A stretch of DNA of 64,000 nt from assembly GCA_963811635.1 (NCBI GenBank), contig CAWESB010000002.1:1-64000 (forward strand). Reading direction: 5' to 3'. This document shows, piece by piece, positions 27,025 to 35,164 of this stretch. The notes under the pieces were generated by a model. It saw only the letters and a list, made by a program, of their open reading frames with translations, was not told where the DNA came from and ran no database searches. The position numbers and the translations under genes were made by a program. This DNA is from JAIBJN01 sp963811635 (GTDB lineage: Bacteria; Actinomycetota; Thermoleophilia; Gaiellales; Gaiellaceae). Positions within the stretch are counted from its first letter, which is position 1; every line of letters starts with the position of its first letter.

Positions 27025-27714
27025 TCAGTGTGGGCCCGCGGGCTCGGCGGCCGGTTCCTCGGCGAGAAAGGCAAGCGCCGCCTTCACGCGCTTGCTCACA
27101 TCCTCCGCCTCGGAGAGGTTGAGCTTCAGGAAGATCGAGTTGATGTGCTTCTCGACGGCCCGCTTCGTAAGGACGAGCGACTCCGCGATGGCGCTGTTGC
27201 TCTTCCCCTGGGCGATCTCGGCCAGGACCTCCCGCTCCCGCGGCGTGAGCTCGTCGAGCGGCGAGCGCTCCGCGCTGGCCTTCGCCCCCACGAGCGTATC
27301 CACGACGGCGGGGTCGATCACCGAGCCACCCTCGGCGACCGCCGCGACGGCCGAGACGAGCTGGGCCCGGTCGTGCACGCGCTCCTTGAGCAGGTAGCCG
27401 CGGCCCTCCGATCCCGCTTCCAGGAGCGCCAGCGCGTAGCTGGGCTCGGAGTACTGGCTGAGAACGAGGACACCGGTCGACGGGTACGTCTCACGGAGGC
27501 GTGTCGCGACCCGGATGCCTTCGTCCGTCTTCGAGGGGGGCATGCGGATGTCCGTCAACACCACATCGGGGCGCTGGGCGTCGATCGCCTCGAGCAGCGA
27601 CGGCAGGTCGTCGCAGGAGGCGACGACCTCGATCGAGCCCTCCGACGCGAGGATCTGCTCGAGGGCTTCGCGCACCAGCATGCTGTCGTCCGCGAGCGCC
27701 ACCCGAATCCCCAC
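27025..27714 (-). CDS. NarL/FixJ-family response regulator
   Basis: A 229-residue two-domain regulator. The receiver domain (1-125) has the acidic pair Asp9/Asp10 and the phospho-acceptor Asp55 in VVLTDIRMPPSKTDEG. A LuxR-type helix-turn-helix follows (LTPREREVLAEIAQGKSNSA; TKRAVEKHINSIFLKLNL). The RMPP-TDEG loop is shared with the regulator at 60345-60989, so the two belong to one subfamily. It is divergent from the receiver-only gene at 27855. It is the best-placed candidate to bind the window's 17-bp palindrome, though nothing in the sequence proves that. Confidence 0.93.
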   Translation of the reverse strand: MGIRVALADDSMLVREALEQILASEGSIEVVASCDDLPSLLEAIDAQRPDVVLTDIRMPPSKTDEGIRVATRLRETYPSTGVLVLSQYSEPSYALALLEAGSEGRGYLLKERVHDRAQLVSAVAAVAEGGSVIDPAVVDTLVGAKASAERSPLDELTPREREVLAEIAQGKSNSAIAESLVLTKRAVEKHINSIFLKLNLSEAEDVSKRVKAALAFLAEEPAAEPAGPH

Positions 27715-27746
27715 GGCGCGGACGATAGCTCGTGCGGCCCGGGGTT

Positions 27747-27758
27747 GGTGCGTACACC
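27747..27758. promoter_or_regulatory. GGTG-N4-CACC site in the divergent NarL/REC promoter region
   Basis: GGTGCGTACACC with GGTG and CACC arms, 33 bp upstream of the NarL-type gene and 97 bp upstream of the divergent receiver-only gene. It matches the site in front of the LuxR gene in its arms and spacing. Confidence 0.38.
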
Positions 27759-27854
27759 ACTTCGAAACACCGGCTCGCGTCCTTGCGGCGATCCCCGCCG
27801 AGGACGATGGTTCGATTCGGGAGACCGCGGGGAGAACGCCGCGGAATCAGGGCC

Positions 27855-28274
27855 ATGAACCAGCAGCGCACCGAAAATCCCACACCCTCCGTCGGAGTCG
27901 TCACCGTCGACGACCAGGCGGTCTTCCGGTGCGTCGCGCGCGAGGTGATCGACGCGACCTCCGGCTTCGAGGCACTCGGCGAGGCCTCGTCCGGCGAGGA
28001 GGCCCTGCGCCTGGCGGACAACGTCGATCCCGACCTCTTCCTCGTCGACGTGCGCATGCCGGGGATCGACGGCCTCGAGACGACCCGCCGCCTGCTCGCC
28101 GCTCATCCCGGGTCGGTGATCGTGCTCATCTCGACCGAGGACGCCGCGGCGGTTTGCTCGGCCGCCGAGACCTGCGGCGCCGTCGAGCTCATCCGCAAGG
28201 AGGAGCTCGGGCCGGCCACGCTCCAGCGCTTGTGGAACACACACGGGGCCGCGCCCCAGGCGTCTCCCGCTTAG
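27855..28274 (+). CDS. Receiver-only response regulator
   Basis: A 139-residue stand-alone receiver domain (CheY-like). It has the acidic pair Asp19/Asp20 (VVTVDDQAVF), acceptor Asp65 (DLFLVDVRMPGIDGLETT), a switch Ser/Thr (VLISTED) and the conserved Lys (ELIRKEEL). There is no output domain, so it probably works as a phosphate relay or sink for the nearby kinases. The ATG at 27855 is chosen as the first before the domain. It is followed by a sensor-kinase fragment and then an intact kinase, the same order as the REC-kinase pair at 60977-63103. Confidence 0.88.
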   Translation: MNQQRTENPTPSVGVVTVDDQAVFRCVAREVIDATSGFEALGEASSGEEALRLADNVDPDLFLVDVRMPGIDGLETTRRLLAAHPGSVIVLISTEDAAAVCSAAETCGAVELIRKEELGPATLQRLWNTHGAAPQASPA

Positions 28275-28289
28275 CCTTGGCAACATTGT

Positions 28290-28311
28290 GGCTCCACGCC
28301 AAGGTGGAGCC
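28290..28311 (+). terminator. Hairpin after the receiver-only gene
   Basis: GGCTCCAC (28290-28297) pairs perfectly with GTGGAGCC (28304-28311) across a 6-nt loop, 15 nt after the stop at 28274. No T-run follows, so a Rho-independent terminator is only possible, not certain. Confidence 0.4.
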
Positions 28312-28576
28312 GTACGAGCCGACGGGAGTGCGCTTGGTGGCCGACGCCGCACCGCTGGACCTCGCGGAGACGGACCGTCTCGACCTGACGTTCTGGCTCG
28401 CGGCCCTCCTCGGTGTCGTCCTCACCGGCCTCACGGTCGCGATCGTTCTCACGTCGGACCTCGAGGGAGACCTGGAGCTGATCGCCGTCGGCCGCGGGCT
28501 CGTGATCGCGGTGCCCGTCGGGGTCGGCCTCTGGCTCTGGCGCAGGGGTCCCCGCCGGTGGGTCCCTGACGGTTGA
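28304..28576 (+). pseudogene. N-terminal remnant of a sensor histidine kinase
   Basis: An open stretch of about 90 codons with two helices (LTFWLAALLGVVLTGLTVAI; GRGLVIAVPVGVGLWLWRRG) ends at a stop right after WLWRRGPRRWVPDG. The second helix and its basic WRRGP end match the point in related kinases, including the intact one at 28623, where WWRRPDSRFGPLL continues into the rest of the sensor. Everything after this point is missing. I read it as the leftover front end of a kinase once paired with the receiver-only gene. The start (GTG 28304) is uncertain. Confidence 0.5.
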
Positions 28577-28622
28577 CAGGCAAGGCGGTCGGCCCAGAGG
28601 ATACGGCCGGGAGTCGATCTCG

Positions 28623-30458
28623 GTGGCGACCGCATCAGTTTCAAGACTCGATTGGCGCCGGCGCGCCGCGCCCCGCACGCTTGTGTTGGTCGCGGTCGGC
28701 CTGGCGGGGATCGGTGCGACGGCGGTGACAGCGTGGGCGGTCGCCAATAGCCCGATCCTCGTTGACCCGAAGTCGGTTTCGATCTGGCGAGCCCTGGTCG
28801 TCGCGTCATATGTGGCGGTGGGGCTGTATTGGTGGTGGCGTCGACCTGACAGCAGGTTCGGCCCGCTACTTATGGGGAACGGATTCCTGTATGCCGCGAC
28901 GTCGTTCAATGCGTCGGGAGCGTCGCCGGCGTACACGCTGGGGATGGTGTTGTGGGCCGTGTATGTCGTGTACACGGCTTATGTGTTGCTGTCCTATCCG
29001 AGGGGTCATCTCGAGTCGAGGCTGGAGCGCGCGTTCATCCGTGCCTATGCGCTGACCACAGCTGTGTTGTGGAGCCTGGTCCTGGCCCTATCGCCAACGT
29101 TTCCCGGGGCCGGCTCGTTCAACGACTGCGGGACCCGCTGTCCTTCCAATGCCCTGGTCGGCGGCGATGCTGTGATCGGGACGGCGCTGAACACGGCGGT
29201 GAGCATCGTGTTCACGATCGCGCTGATCGGCCTCACGACGCTGCTATTCGACAAGGCGCGTGCGCCGGGGCCCGTGTTTCGCCGCGCGCTTACCCCGGTG
29301 ATCGCCGTCTTTACCGCTACCGTCGCCTGGTTTGTGATTTCCCTGTACGTTCTCCCCGCTTATCCGGAGACGGCGTCGGTGGTGACGATCGTCAATGGTG
29401 TGCTGGGACTGGCGATTCCGATGGCAATTCTCCTCGGCCTGGTCTGGGGGGACCTGTATGCGGCGAGGAGCGTTGGCCGGATTGTGTTGGGCGCCGGCGG
29501 GAAGATGCTGACTCCAGCCGCGGCGGAGGCGATGATCGGCGAGGCGCTCGGGGATTCGACGCTGACTCTCGGGCTTTGGACGCCCGAGCGCAACGGCTAT
29601 GTCGGCACCGGCGGCGCCCCACTGGAGCTTCCGCGTGACTCTCGGGCGCGCGCCGTGACCGAGATCACCCGCGACAACCGCCCGGCCGCCGTGTTGATCC
29701 ACGATCCGGCGCTCGATACCGACTCCGACGTGGTCGAGGGTCTGGCCGCCAGCTCGTTGATGCTGCTCGAGAATTCGCGGCTGGTCGAGGAGCTGCGGAC
29801 GTCGCGCTCGCGAATGGTGGACACCGCCGATCACGAGCGCCGTCGGCTCGAGCGCGATCTTCATGACGGCGCGCAGCAGCGGCTTGTGGCGATTCAGATC
29901 AGGCTTCAGCTGGCGCAGGAGCAGATCGACGACGATCGGGTCGTCGCGCAGCTCGAGACGATCGCCGCGGCGGCGGCGGAGGCTGTTGAGGAGCTGAGAA
30001 CGCTGGCGCACGGAATCTATCCGGCCGTACTGCGAAGCGCCGGTGTCGTGATCGCTCTTCGCTCACTTGCGAGGACGTCACCGGTCGCGATTTCCGTCGC
30101 CGATGAGGGCATCGGACGCTGCTCGCCGCCGGTCGAGGCGGCGATCTATTTCTGCTCGGCGGAGGCTATCCAGAACGCGATTAAGCACGCGGGCACCAAC
30201 GTACGCGTTGGCGTGACCGTCGGTCGTGACCGGGATCGAGTCCATTTCGCGATCAGTGATGATGGGGTGGGAATCGACCACTCGGAGCGGGGCAACGGCG
30301 ACGGTCTGATCGGAATGCGCGACCGCGTCGGCGCGGTCGGCGGTGAGCTCGAGATCGTCTCTTCGCCGGGCCGGGGCACGACCGTGCGCGGGACGATCCC
30401 AGAGGCCGTTACCCCGCGCGCTGAAACAGCACCGACGCCACTTGCTGTTCACCACTGA
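28623..30458 (+). CDS. Sensor histidine kinase (NarX/DegS type, HisKA_3)
   Basis: A 611-residue kinase. An N-terminal membrane sensor of about seven to eight helices (residues 20-285) is followed by a GAF-like region (about 300-385). A HisKA_3 dimerisation box ERRRLERDLHDGAQQRL (His about 414) and an HATPase domain (SAEAIQNAIKHAG N-box; ISDDGVGID; GNGDGLIGMRDR) follow. Start GTG 28623. Codon use differs from the neighbours, with many more T- and A-ending codons, a sign of recent transfer or a different lineage. It follows a receiver-only gene and a kinase fragment. Likely partners are the receiver at 27855 and the NarL-type regulator at 27025. Confidence 0.9.
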   Translation: MATASVSRLDWRRRAAPRTLVLVAVGLAGIGATAVTAWAVANSPILVDPKSVSIWRALVVASYVAVGLYWWWRRPDSRFGPLLMGNGFLYAATSFNASGASPAYTLGMVLWAVYVVYTAYVLLSYPRGHLESRLERAFIRAYALTTAVLWSLVLALSPTFPGAGSFNDCGTRCPSNALVGGDAVIGTALNTAVSIVFTIALIGLTTLLFDKARAPGPVFRRALTPVIAVFTATVAWFVISLYVLPAYPETASVVTIVNGVLGLAIPMAILLGLVWGDLYAARSVGRIVLGAGGKMLTPAAAEAMIGEALGDSTLTLGLWTPERNGYVGTGGAPLELPRDSRARAVTEITRDNRPAAVLIHDPALDTDSDVVEGLAASSLMLLENSRLVEELRTSRSRMVDTADHERRRLERDLHDGAQQRLVAIQIRLQLAQEQIDDDRVVAQLETIAAAAAEAVEELRTLAHGIYPAVLRSAGVVIALRSLARTSPVAISVADEGIGRCSPPVEAAIYFCSAEAIQNAIKHAGTNVRVGVTVGRDRDRVHFAISDDGVGIDHSERGNGDGLIGMRDRVGAVGGELEIVSSPGRGTTVRGTIPEAVTPRAETAPTPLAVHH

Positions 30459-30962
30459 AGGACAAGACCTCCTGCGCCGAGCGCTACCAGCACACCAGGC
30501 GCGGCCTCGGCCGCGTGCCACTCCTCGTCGTACCCGTTCTGCCGCAGGATCTCGAACACGGTCGCGGCGCTGCGCGGGAGAGAGGTGTTGTATCGCGGGA
30601 ACCCGACCGCGCCCTCCGGGATGCAGCCCATCCCGACGGGATGAGCGTTGCGCCCGGTGAGCAACGCAGCGCGCGACGCTGCACACCGCAGTTGTGTGGA
30701 AGTTCGTGAAGCTCAGTCCCCGCTTCGCCAGCCGATCGAACGTCGGAGTGTTTGCCGGCCCACCGAACGCACTCATGTGGCCGTGGCCGATGTCGTCGCC
30801 CATGATCAGCAGGACATTGGGCGCACCTTCCGGTGCCTTCAACGGTTCGCGCCAATCGCCCTTCGAGTCCACCAAGGCCCCATCGATCTCGCCCTCGAAC
30901 GAAGGGTCGGGCGGCGGCAGGATCGACCGCGCGTGTTCGTCAGACTGGTTGGGCATGGGCAC
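30449..30962 (-). pseudogene. N-terminal fragment of an arylsulfatase, frameshifted
   Basis: The first 100 codons encode an alkaline-phosphatase-superfamily sulfatase start (APNVLLIMGDDIGHGHMSAF, with the metal-binding Asp pair; FDRLAKRGLSFTNFHTTAVC). A frame change near 30675-30685 falls exactly on the active-site motif. Restoring one base gives CSASRAALLTGRNAHPVGMG, a Cys-type sulfatase motif whose Cys would become formylglycine. The frame then runs to FEILRQNGYDEEWHAAEAAP and stops, losing over three quarters of the enzyme. It overlaps the kinase gene's 3' end. A formylglycine-generating enzyme gene is next to it. Confidence 0.75.
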
Positions 30963-31021
30963 TCTCCCTCGGTCTGTTCATGAGCCCTTCGGCCCGGCTG
31001 CTCGAAACGGCGCCGAGCAGC

Positions 31022-31945
31022 CTACGCGCGAACGATGCAGCGAAACCCAATATGGCCGGTGGACGTGTCTACCGTCTCGCCCTGCCGCGCCGCCGGCCGG
31101 TAGCGCAGGCAGTAGTTCGGCGCGCAGAGGTGCGACCCGCCCTTGATCACCCGACGCGGGAAGCCCTCGCCCGGCATGAGGGGCGGCGCACAGCACGCGG
31201 GAGCCTCACCGTTCCCGCCCTGCGTGAAGAAGTCGGTCGTCCACTCCCAAACGTTACCGGCCATGTCGAAGAGGCCGTGGCCGTTCGGAGGGAAGCTCCC
31301 AACCGGGGACGTGCCCTCGTAGCCGTCGAGCTTGAGGTTCTCCCACGGGAAGCGGCCCTGCCACGTGTTCGCCCCCGGCACTCCGCTCGGCAACTCCTCG
31401 TCCCCCCACACGAACGCCGCCCCGTCGAGACCGCCGCGCGCCGCGTACTCCCACTCGGCTTCGGTGGGAAGCTCTTTCCCCGCCCAGGTCGCGTACGCCG
31501 TTGCGTCCTCGAAGGCGACGTGAACAACCGGATGGTGATCACGACCGTTGATCGTGGTTCCTGGGCCGCCCGGCCGCTTCCACGAGGCGCCGGGGACGTA
31601 CTCCCACCACGCGCGGAAGTCGGCCAGCGGAATCGGCCCGGACGCCTTGCGGAAGACGAGCGAGCCCGGCACGAGCAGCTCCGGGTCCGCATCCGGGTAA
31701 TCAGCAGGCTCGAGCTCTCGCTCGGCAACTGTGACGTAGCCGGTCTCTCGGACGAAGCGCCGGAACTGCGCCGCCGTCACCGTCTTCGTGTCCATCCAGA
31801 ACCCGTCGACGGCGACGCTTCGGACCGGGCCTTCCTCCGGATAGAAGTCCTCCGACCCCATCAGGAACGTCCCGCCCGAAATCCAGGCCATGGCTTCCGC
31901 CGGCATCGGGCCGGGTTCGGCGGACCTGAGCTCGGTGTCTCTCAT
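31022..31945 (-). CDS. Formylglycine-generating-enzyme (SUMF1) family protein
   Basis: This family oxidises the active-site Cys of sulfatases to formylglycine. The 307-residue protein has GGTFLMGSEDFYPEEGPVR at the N-terminus, PTEAEWEYAARGG and FDMAGNVWEWTTDFF in the middle, and GGSHLCAPNYCLRYRPAARQ near the end. The two cysteines at about 274 and 279 match the catalytic pair of true FGEs. The final GHIGFRCIVRA is also typical. It looks fully functional, yet both sulfatase genes near it are broken, so it must serve a sulfatase elsewhere or be on its way out. Start ATG 31945 (others upstream lie in a non-family extension). Confidence 0.9.
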   Translation of the reverse strand: MRDTELRSAEPGPMPAEAMAWISGGTFLMGSEDFYPEEGPVRSVAVDGFWMDTKTVTAAQFRRFVRETGYVTVAERELEPADYPDADPELLVPGSLVFRKASGPIPLADFRAWWEYVPGASWKRPGGPGTTINGRDHHPVVHVAFEDATAYATWAGKELPTEAEWEYAARGGLDGAAFVWGDEELPSGVPGANTWQGRFPWENLKLDGYEGTSPVGSFPPNGHGLFDMAGNVWEWTTDFFTQGGNGEAPACCAPPLMPGEGFPRRVIKGGSHLCAPNYCLRYRPAARQGETVDTSTGHIGFRCIVRA

Positions 31946-32217
31946 GCCCTGCACGTGGAGTGATGCACTGCGACCGAAGCATGCCATCCCCACGATCGTG
32001 AGCGTTCCGCGGCACGACGCGTCGCGTCGGCAACGACGACCTTAGATTCAGTGGCGACGACTCCCGGTCGCCTCGGGGACGCCGTCGAGCAAAGCCGGAA
32101 CCCTCGCCGCACGTCGAAGGGTGTGCCTAGGATGCGGCCCGAATCAAGCCCGAGCCAGACGCCGCAGGCGACTCGGCAGCAGGGCATGACCGTCCCGAGC
32201 GAGATGACGCCGACGTT

Positions 32218-32855
32218 GTGGTTGGCGAGGCGCGCTGGCCGATGGCGGGCGCCGTGCTCGCGGCGATGGCCCTCACGATCCTGCTGCCCGACGACCTACG
32301 GCTAGGCCCAAGGTGGTTGCTCCCGCTCATCGAAGGGTTGTTGTTGGTCGCCGTGGTCGCTGGCGATCCCGGCCGGATCACCCGCCGTTCGCGAGAGCTC
32401 CGGGCACTCTCGATCGTCCTGCTCACCGTCCTCGTCTTCAACTCGCTCTGGGCGACGTGTTGCTGATCGACCACCTCATCAACGGTGGCGCAGAGACGAA
32501 CTCGGCAAGCGATCTGCTCCAGGCCGGAACTCTCGTCTGGGTATCGAACAACATCGCGTTCGCCCTGCTCTACTGGGAGCTCGACGGAGGAGGCGCAGCG
32601 ACGCGCGCCCAGAACCCAGCGGGCCACGCCGACTTCGGCTTCCCACAGCAACTGAACCCAAGGATCGCGCAGCCGAACTGGCGGCCCCGGTTCATCGACT
32701 ACCTCTAGCTGGGCTTCACCAACGCCACCGCCTTTAGCCCGACCGACGTCATGCCGCTCGCGCCTTGGGCGAAGATCGCCATGACTGTGCAGTCGCTCAT
32801 CTCGCTCGCCATCCTCGGACTGGTGGTCGCACGGGCCGTGAACATCTTCGCCTAG
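32218..32855 (+). pseudogene. Broken multi-helix membrane protein gene
   Basis: Three consecutive pieces make one plausible membrane protein of about 210 residues. The first (GTG 32218) has ARWPMAGAVLAAMALTILLP and SIVLLTVLVFNSLWAT. A one-base loss near 32456-32459 moves it into a second frame with VLLIDHLINGG and VSNNIAFALLYWELDGGG. That frame then meets a TAG at 32706-32708 in place of a probable Tyr codon (IDYL-stop-LGFTNATAFSPTD), and continues to AILGLVVARAVNIFA and a stop at 32853. The architecture resembles a DUF1345-like family of small membrane proteins with a C-terminal channel-like segment, but I cannot name it. One frameshift plus one nonsense codon argues for real decay. Confidence 0.6.
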
Positions 32856-32962
32856 GTAGGACTCACGTCCGCAGCGCGATGCTCGACCCTAACCCGGCGA
32901 TGAAATGGGCGTTCCAGGAGGACAAGAGCCTGCCGCGCCGACGTGGAGTTCCCGGTACGGCG

Positions 32963-33448
32963 TCAGGTGGTCAATCTCGACTCGATGCTTTCGAGACGCT
33001 GGTCCAGTTCGATGACTGCATGTCGCGTCTGGGTTAGCGCGTCGACGATCATCTGGCTCTCCCGCTCTCTCTGCGCACGGTCGGCTTCCTGTGTCCGTGC
33101 CTCGCCGCGCTGAATCACGGTGCTAGTCACCCCTGCGGTGAGGAACGCGATGAAGGAAACGCCGAGCACCATCTCCAAGCCACCTACCACTCGCCCGGCG
33201 TTGGTGGTAGGCACGACATCGCCGTAACCGACCGTTGTGACTGTTTGCAGCGCCCACCAGACCGCCAAGCCGAGGGATGGGAAGTTGTGTGGATCAGCGA
33301 GCCGCATCACGATCGCCCCGACGAGCGCCACCGCCACGAACGTTAGGGCCAAGCCGACGGTCACGGATCGCGCCTCGGCGATCCGTCGAGCGCGGCGCTC
33401 AATGAGAGAAGGCCGCCCTGTGTTCGGTATGGGATCCTTGTCGCTCAT
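32963..33448 (-). CDS. Two-helix potassium channel (Ion_trans_2)
   Basis: A 161-residue K+-channel subunit of the KcsA-like type. Helix 1 is SVTVGLALTFVAVALVGAIV. A pore helix follows with the selectivity filter TTVGYGD at 71-77, and then helix 2 (VVGGLEMVLGVSFIAFLTAG). The C-terminal tail (about 105-161) is a charged coiled coil (EADRAQRERESQMIVDALTQ). Tetramers would conduct K+ across the membrane. It is divergent from the symporter-like gene at 33744 with 295 bp between them. Its closest relative in the window is 37326-37784, with the same tail pattern. Confidence 0.92.
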   Translation of the reverse strand: MSDKDPIPNTGRPSLIERRARRIAEARSVTVGLALTFVAVALVGAIVMRLADPHNFPSLGLAVWWALQTVTTVGYGDVVPTTNAGRVVGGLEMVLGVSFIAFLTAGVTSTVIQRGEARTQEADRAQRERESQMIVDALTQTRHAVIELDQRLESIESRLTT

Positions 33449-33649
33449 TCACCTGAGGTTCAACGACCGGGCCAACTACCCTCGCCTTCTCGGCGGGAGC
33501 CTGCCTCCTAGGGTCGGACGCGGGCCGCAAGGACGCCCTAGGGCGTGCAGCTTCGCATTCGTTGCAGCCGGCCAGGCGGACTTGGCAATTCCCCATTCTG
33601 AGGAGCTAGACCACGCCGAGTCCCAGTTGGCGGGGAGCCGCGACAAGCT

Positions 33650-33666
33650 TCATCCGTTCTGGATGA
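33650..33666 (+). promoter_or_regulatory. Palindromic operator candidate, copy 5
   Basis: TCATCCG-TTC-TGGATGA, a perfect-arm 7-3-7 palindrome in the 295-bp divergent gap, 78 bp upstream of the symporter-like gene. Toward that gene it is followed by TGC. The rest of the gap (33449-33743) shows a CGGAGGGAG Shine-Dalgarno before 33744 and nothing else I can support. Confidence 0.58.
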
Positions 33667-33743
33667 TGCCGCGCAGCCGCGGGACCCCTAGCGTCCACTC
33701 TCGCCATGCGGGGCACACCGACGCGGCGCCCGGAGGGAGCGAT

Positions 33744-34658
33744 ATGACTCAGTCCAGTCTGAGCGTCCTGATCAACGGGTTTGGGGTGCTCTTCGTGATC
33801 TTGAACTCGTTCGGGTTGGGCCTCAGGCTCACGATCGGCAAGCTGCTGGGAGAGGCCTTTACCCATTGGAAGATCGCCGTCTGGGCGTTGGTGATCAATT
33901 TCGTCATCATCCCGCTCCTGTTCATCGGCTATCTGCTGACGATAGCCTCGTCCATTCCTGGAGAGATCAAGGTCGGGTTCTGTGTCGCAGCCCTGAGTGC
34001 AGGCATGCCTTTCGCTCCCCTCCTCGCCCGGTTAGCCAAGGCGGATGTCAGCATCGCCACCACGCTGATAGTGGTCTTGACCGTCGCCACCATTATCGCC
34101 CTCCCGCTAGGGCTGCCCCTCGCCATCGATGCGGTTGACGCGCAACTCAAGACCTCTGCCTGGGATGTTGCGTGGCCGCTGCTGCTCTTTCTGCTCCTGC
34201 CGCTAGTTCTCGGGTGCGGCTTCAGGGTCTGGTGGCCCGACCTGACGCCGCCACTGGCACAGTGGGCTGTCCGAGTTGCAATTCTGTGTCTGCTCTTCAA
34301 TCTCAACTTCACGCTGGTCGCGTATTGGGATCTGTTCGAGCAGACCTGGGGCACCGAGAGCTACATCGCGGCGTTTGCCGGCCCATTCATCGGCCTCGGG
34401 TGTGGCTACCTTCTCGTTTCCAGTCTCCGAGTCAAAGACGTGGGAATCAGGCATGCGGCCGAGGCGACCACGGCGGTACGTAACATCGCTCCGATGCTCC
34501 TGATGATGATTTATCCCTTTGCAGCCGACCCGCTGGTCACGGTGTCGATCACGATCCTCAACACGATCGGCATCGTGACCGTTCTACTATTCGTCCTGAT
34601 GTGGAGGCGCGCTGCTTCACCATCGGGCGATCTCGGACTCGTGGACGACCGCCGCTAG
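33744..34658 (+). CDS. Bile acid:Na+ symporter (BASS/SBF) family transporter
   Basis: A 304-residue, nine- to ten-helix permease. GFGVLFVILNSFGLGLRLTI and FVIIPLLFIGYLL at the N-terminus match the SBF fold's first repeat. CVAALSAGMPFAPLLARLAK matches the conserved crossover region seen in prokaryotic BASS members. IRHAAEATTAVRNIAPMLLM matches the second crossover. Substrates in bacteria are mostly organic anions; none can be assigned. ATG 33744 has a CGGAGGGAG Shine-Dalgarno 5 nt upstream. Codon use is less GC-biased than the window average, as with the rest of the 28.6-34.7 kb segment. Confidence 0.82.
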   Translation: MTQSSLSVLINGFGVLFVILNSFGLGLRLTIGKLLGEAFTHWKIAVWALVINFVIIPLLFIGYLLTIASSIPGEIKVGFCVAALSAGMPFAPLLARLAKADVSIATTLIVVLTVATIIALPLGLPLAIDAVDAQLKTSAWDVAWPLLLFLLLPLVLGCGFRVWWPDLTPPLAQWAVRVAILCLLFNLNFTLVAYWDLFEQTWGTESYIAAFAGPFIGLGCGYLLVSSLRVKDVGIRHAAEATTAVRNIAPMLLMMIYPFAADPLVTVSITILNTIGIVTVLLFVLMWRRAASPSGDLGLVDDRR

Positions 34659-34661
34659 ACG

Positions 34662-35145
34662 TCATCCCCCTCGATCACGATCCCGTCCGCGGGCATCTCC
34701 GTTGACGCGCGTCGGCTCCGGCACTCCAAGGCTTTCCAGGATGGTCGGGACCACGTCGATGAGGTAATGGAACTGCCGCCGGATTCCACCCGTGTTCTTC
34801 AGGCGGGCCGGCCAGGAGACCACCATGGCCGTGCTGCAGCCTCCGCCCGACGTCACTTCCTTTCCGTAGGCCCACGGCGTGGACGTGGCGTAGCTCCAGG
34901 CGGCGGGATAGCTCCCGTGCGATTTCGGGCTGCCGAAGTCGTCAATGTGCTTCGCCAGATCTTCGAGCGACTCCGGAACGCCGTTGAAGTGGCTCAGCTT
35001 GTTCATGGTCCCGTGCAGGCCGCCCTCGCGCGTGGGGCCGTTGTCGCCAGCGAGGTAGAAGATGATCGTGTTTTCGAGCTCACCCGTCTGCTCGATCGCC
35101 TCGACGATGCCGCCGATCTGGTAATCGGTGTGCTCGATTGAGCAG
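34662..35145 (-). pseudogene. Middle/C-terminal fragment of an arylsulfatase
   Basis: About 160 codons of an arylsulfatase core: EHTDYQIGGIVEAIEQTGEL, TIIFYLAGDNGPTREGGLHG (the metal-binding Asp-Asn pair), YGKEVTSGGGCSTAMVVSWP and DVVPTILESLGVPEPTRVNG. There is no N-terminus: the upstream end abuts the 3' end of the next gene at 35165. The 3' end is cut short soon after the conserved VNG. The catalytic CxxxR half is missing. It points the same way as the N-terminal fragment at 30449-30962 but lies upstream of it, so the two cannot be one gene split by a simple insertion. Confidence 0.78.
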
Positions 35146-35164
35146 GAAACGCCGCGTGCGTCGG

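Noticed and set aside
30628..30644. CCATCCC-GAC-GGGATGA, nearly perfect match to the regulon palindrome
   Set aside because: It lies inside the sulfatase fragment and encodes the conserved residues AHPVGMG of that family, so the coding constraint explains it.
30449..35145. The idea that one sulfatase gene was split by an insertion of 3.7 kb
   Set aside because: The N-terminal fragment is downstream of the C-terminal fragment on the same strand, so a simple insertion cannot explain the order.
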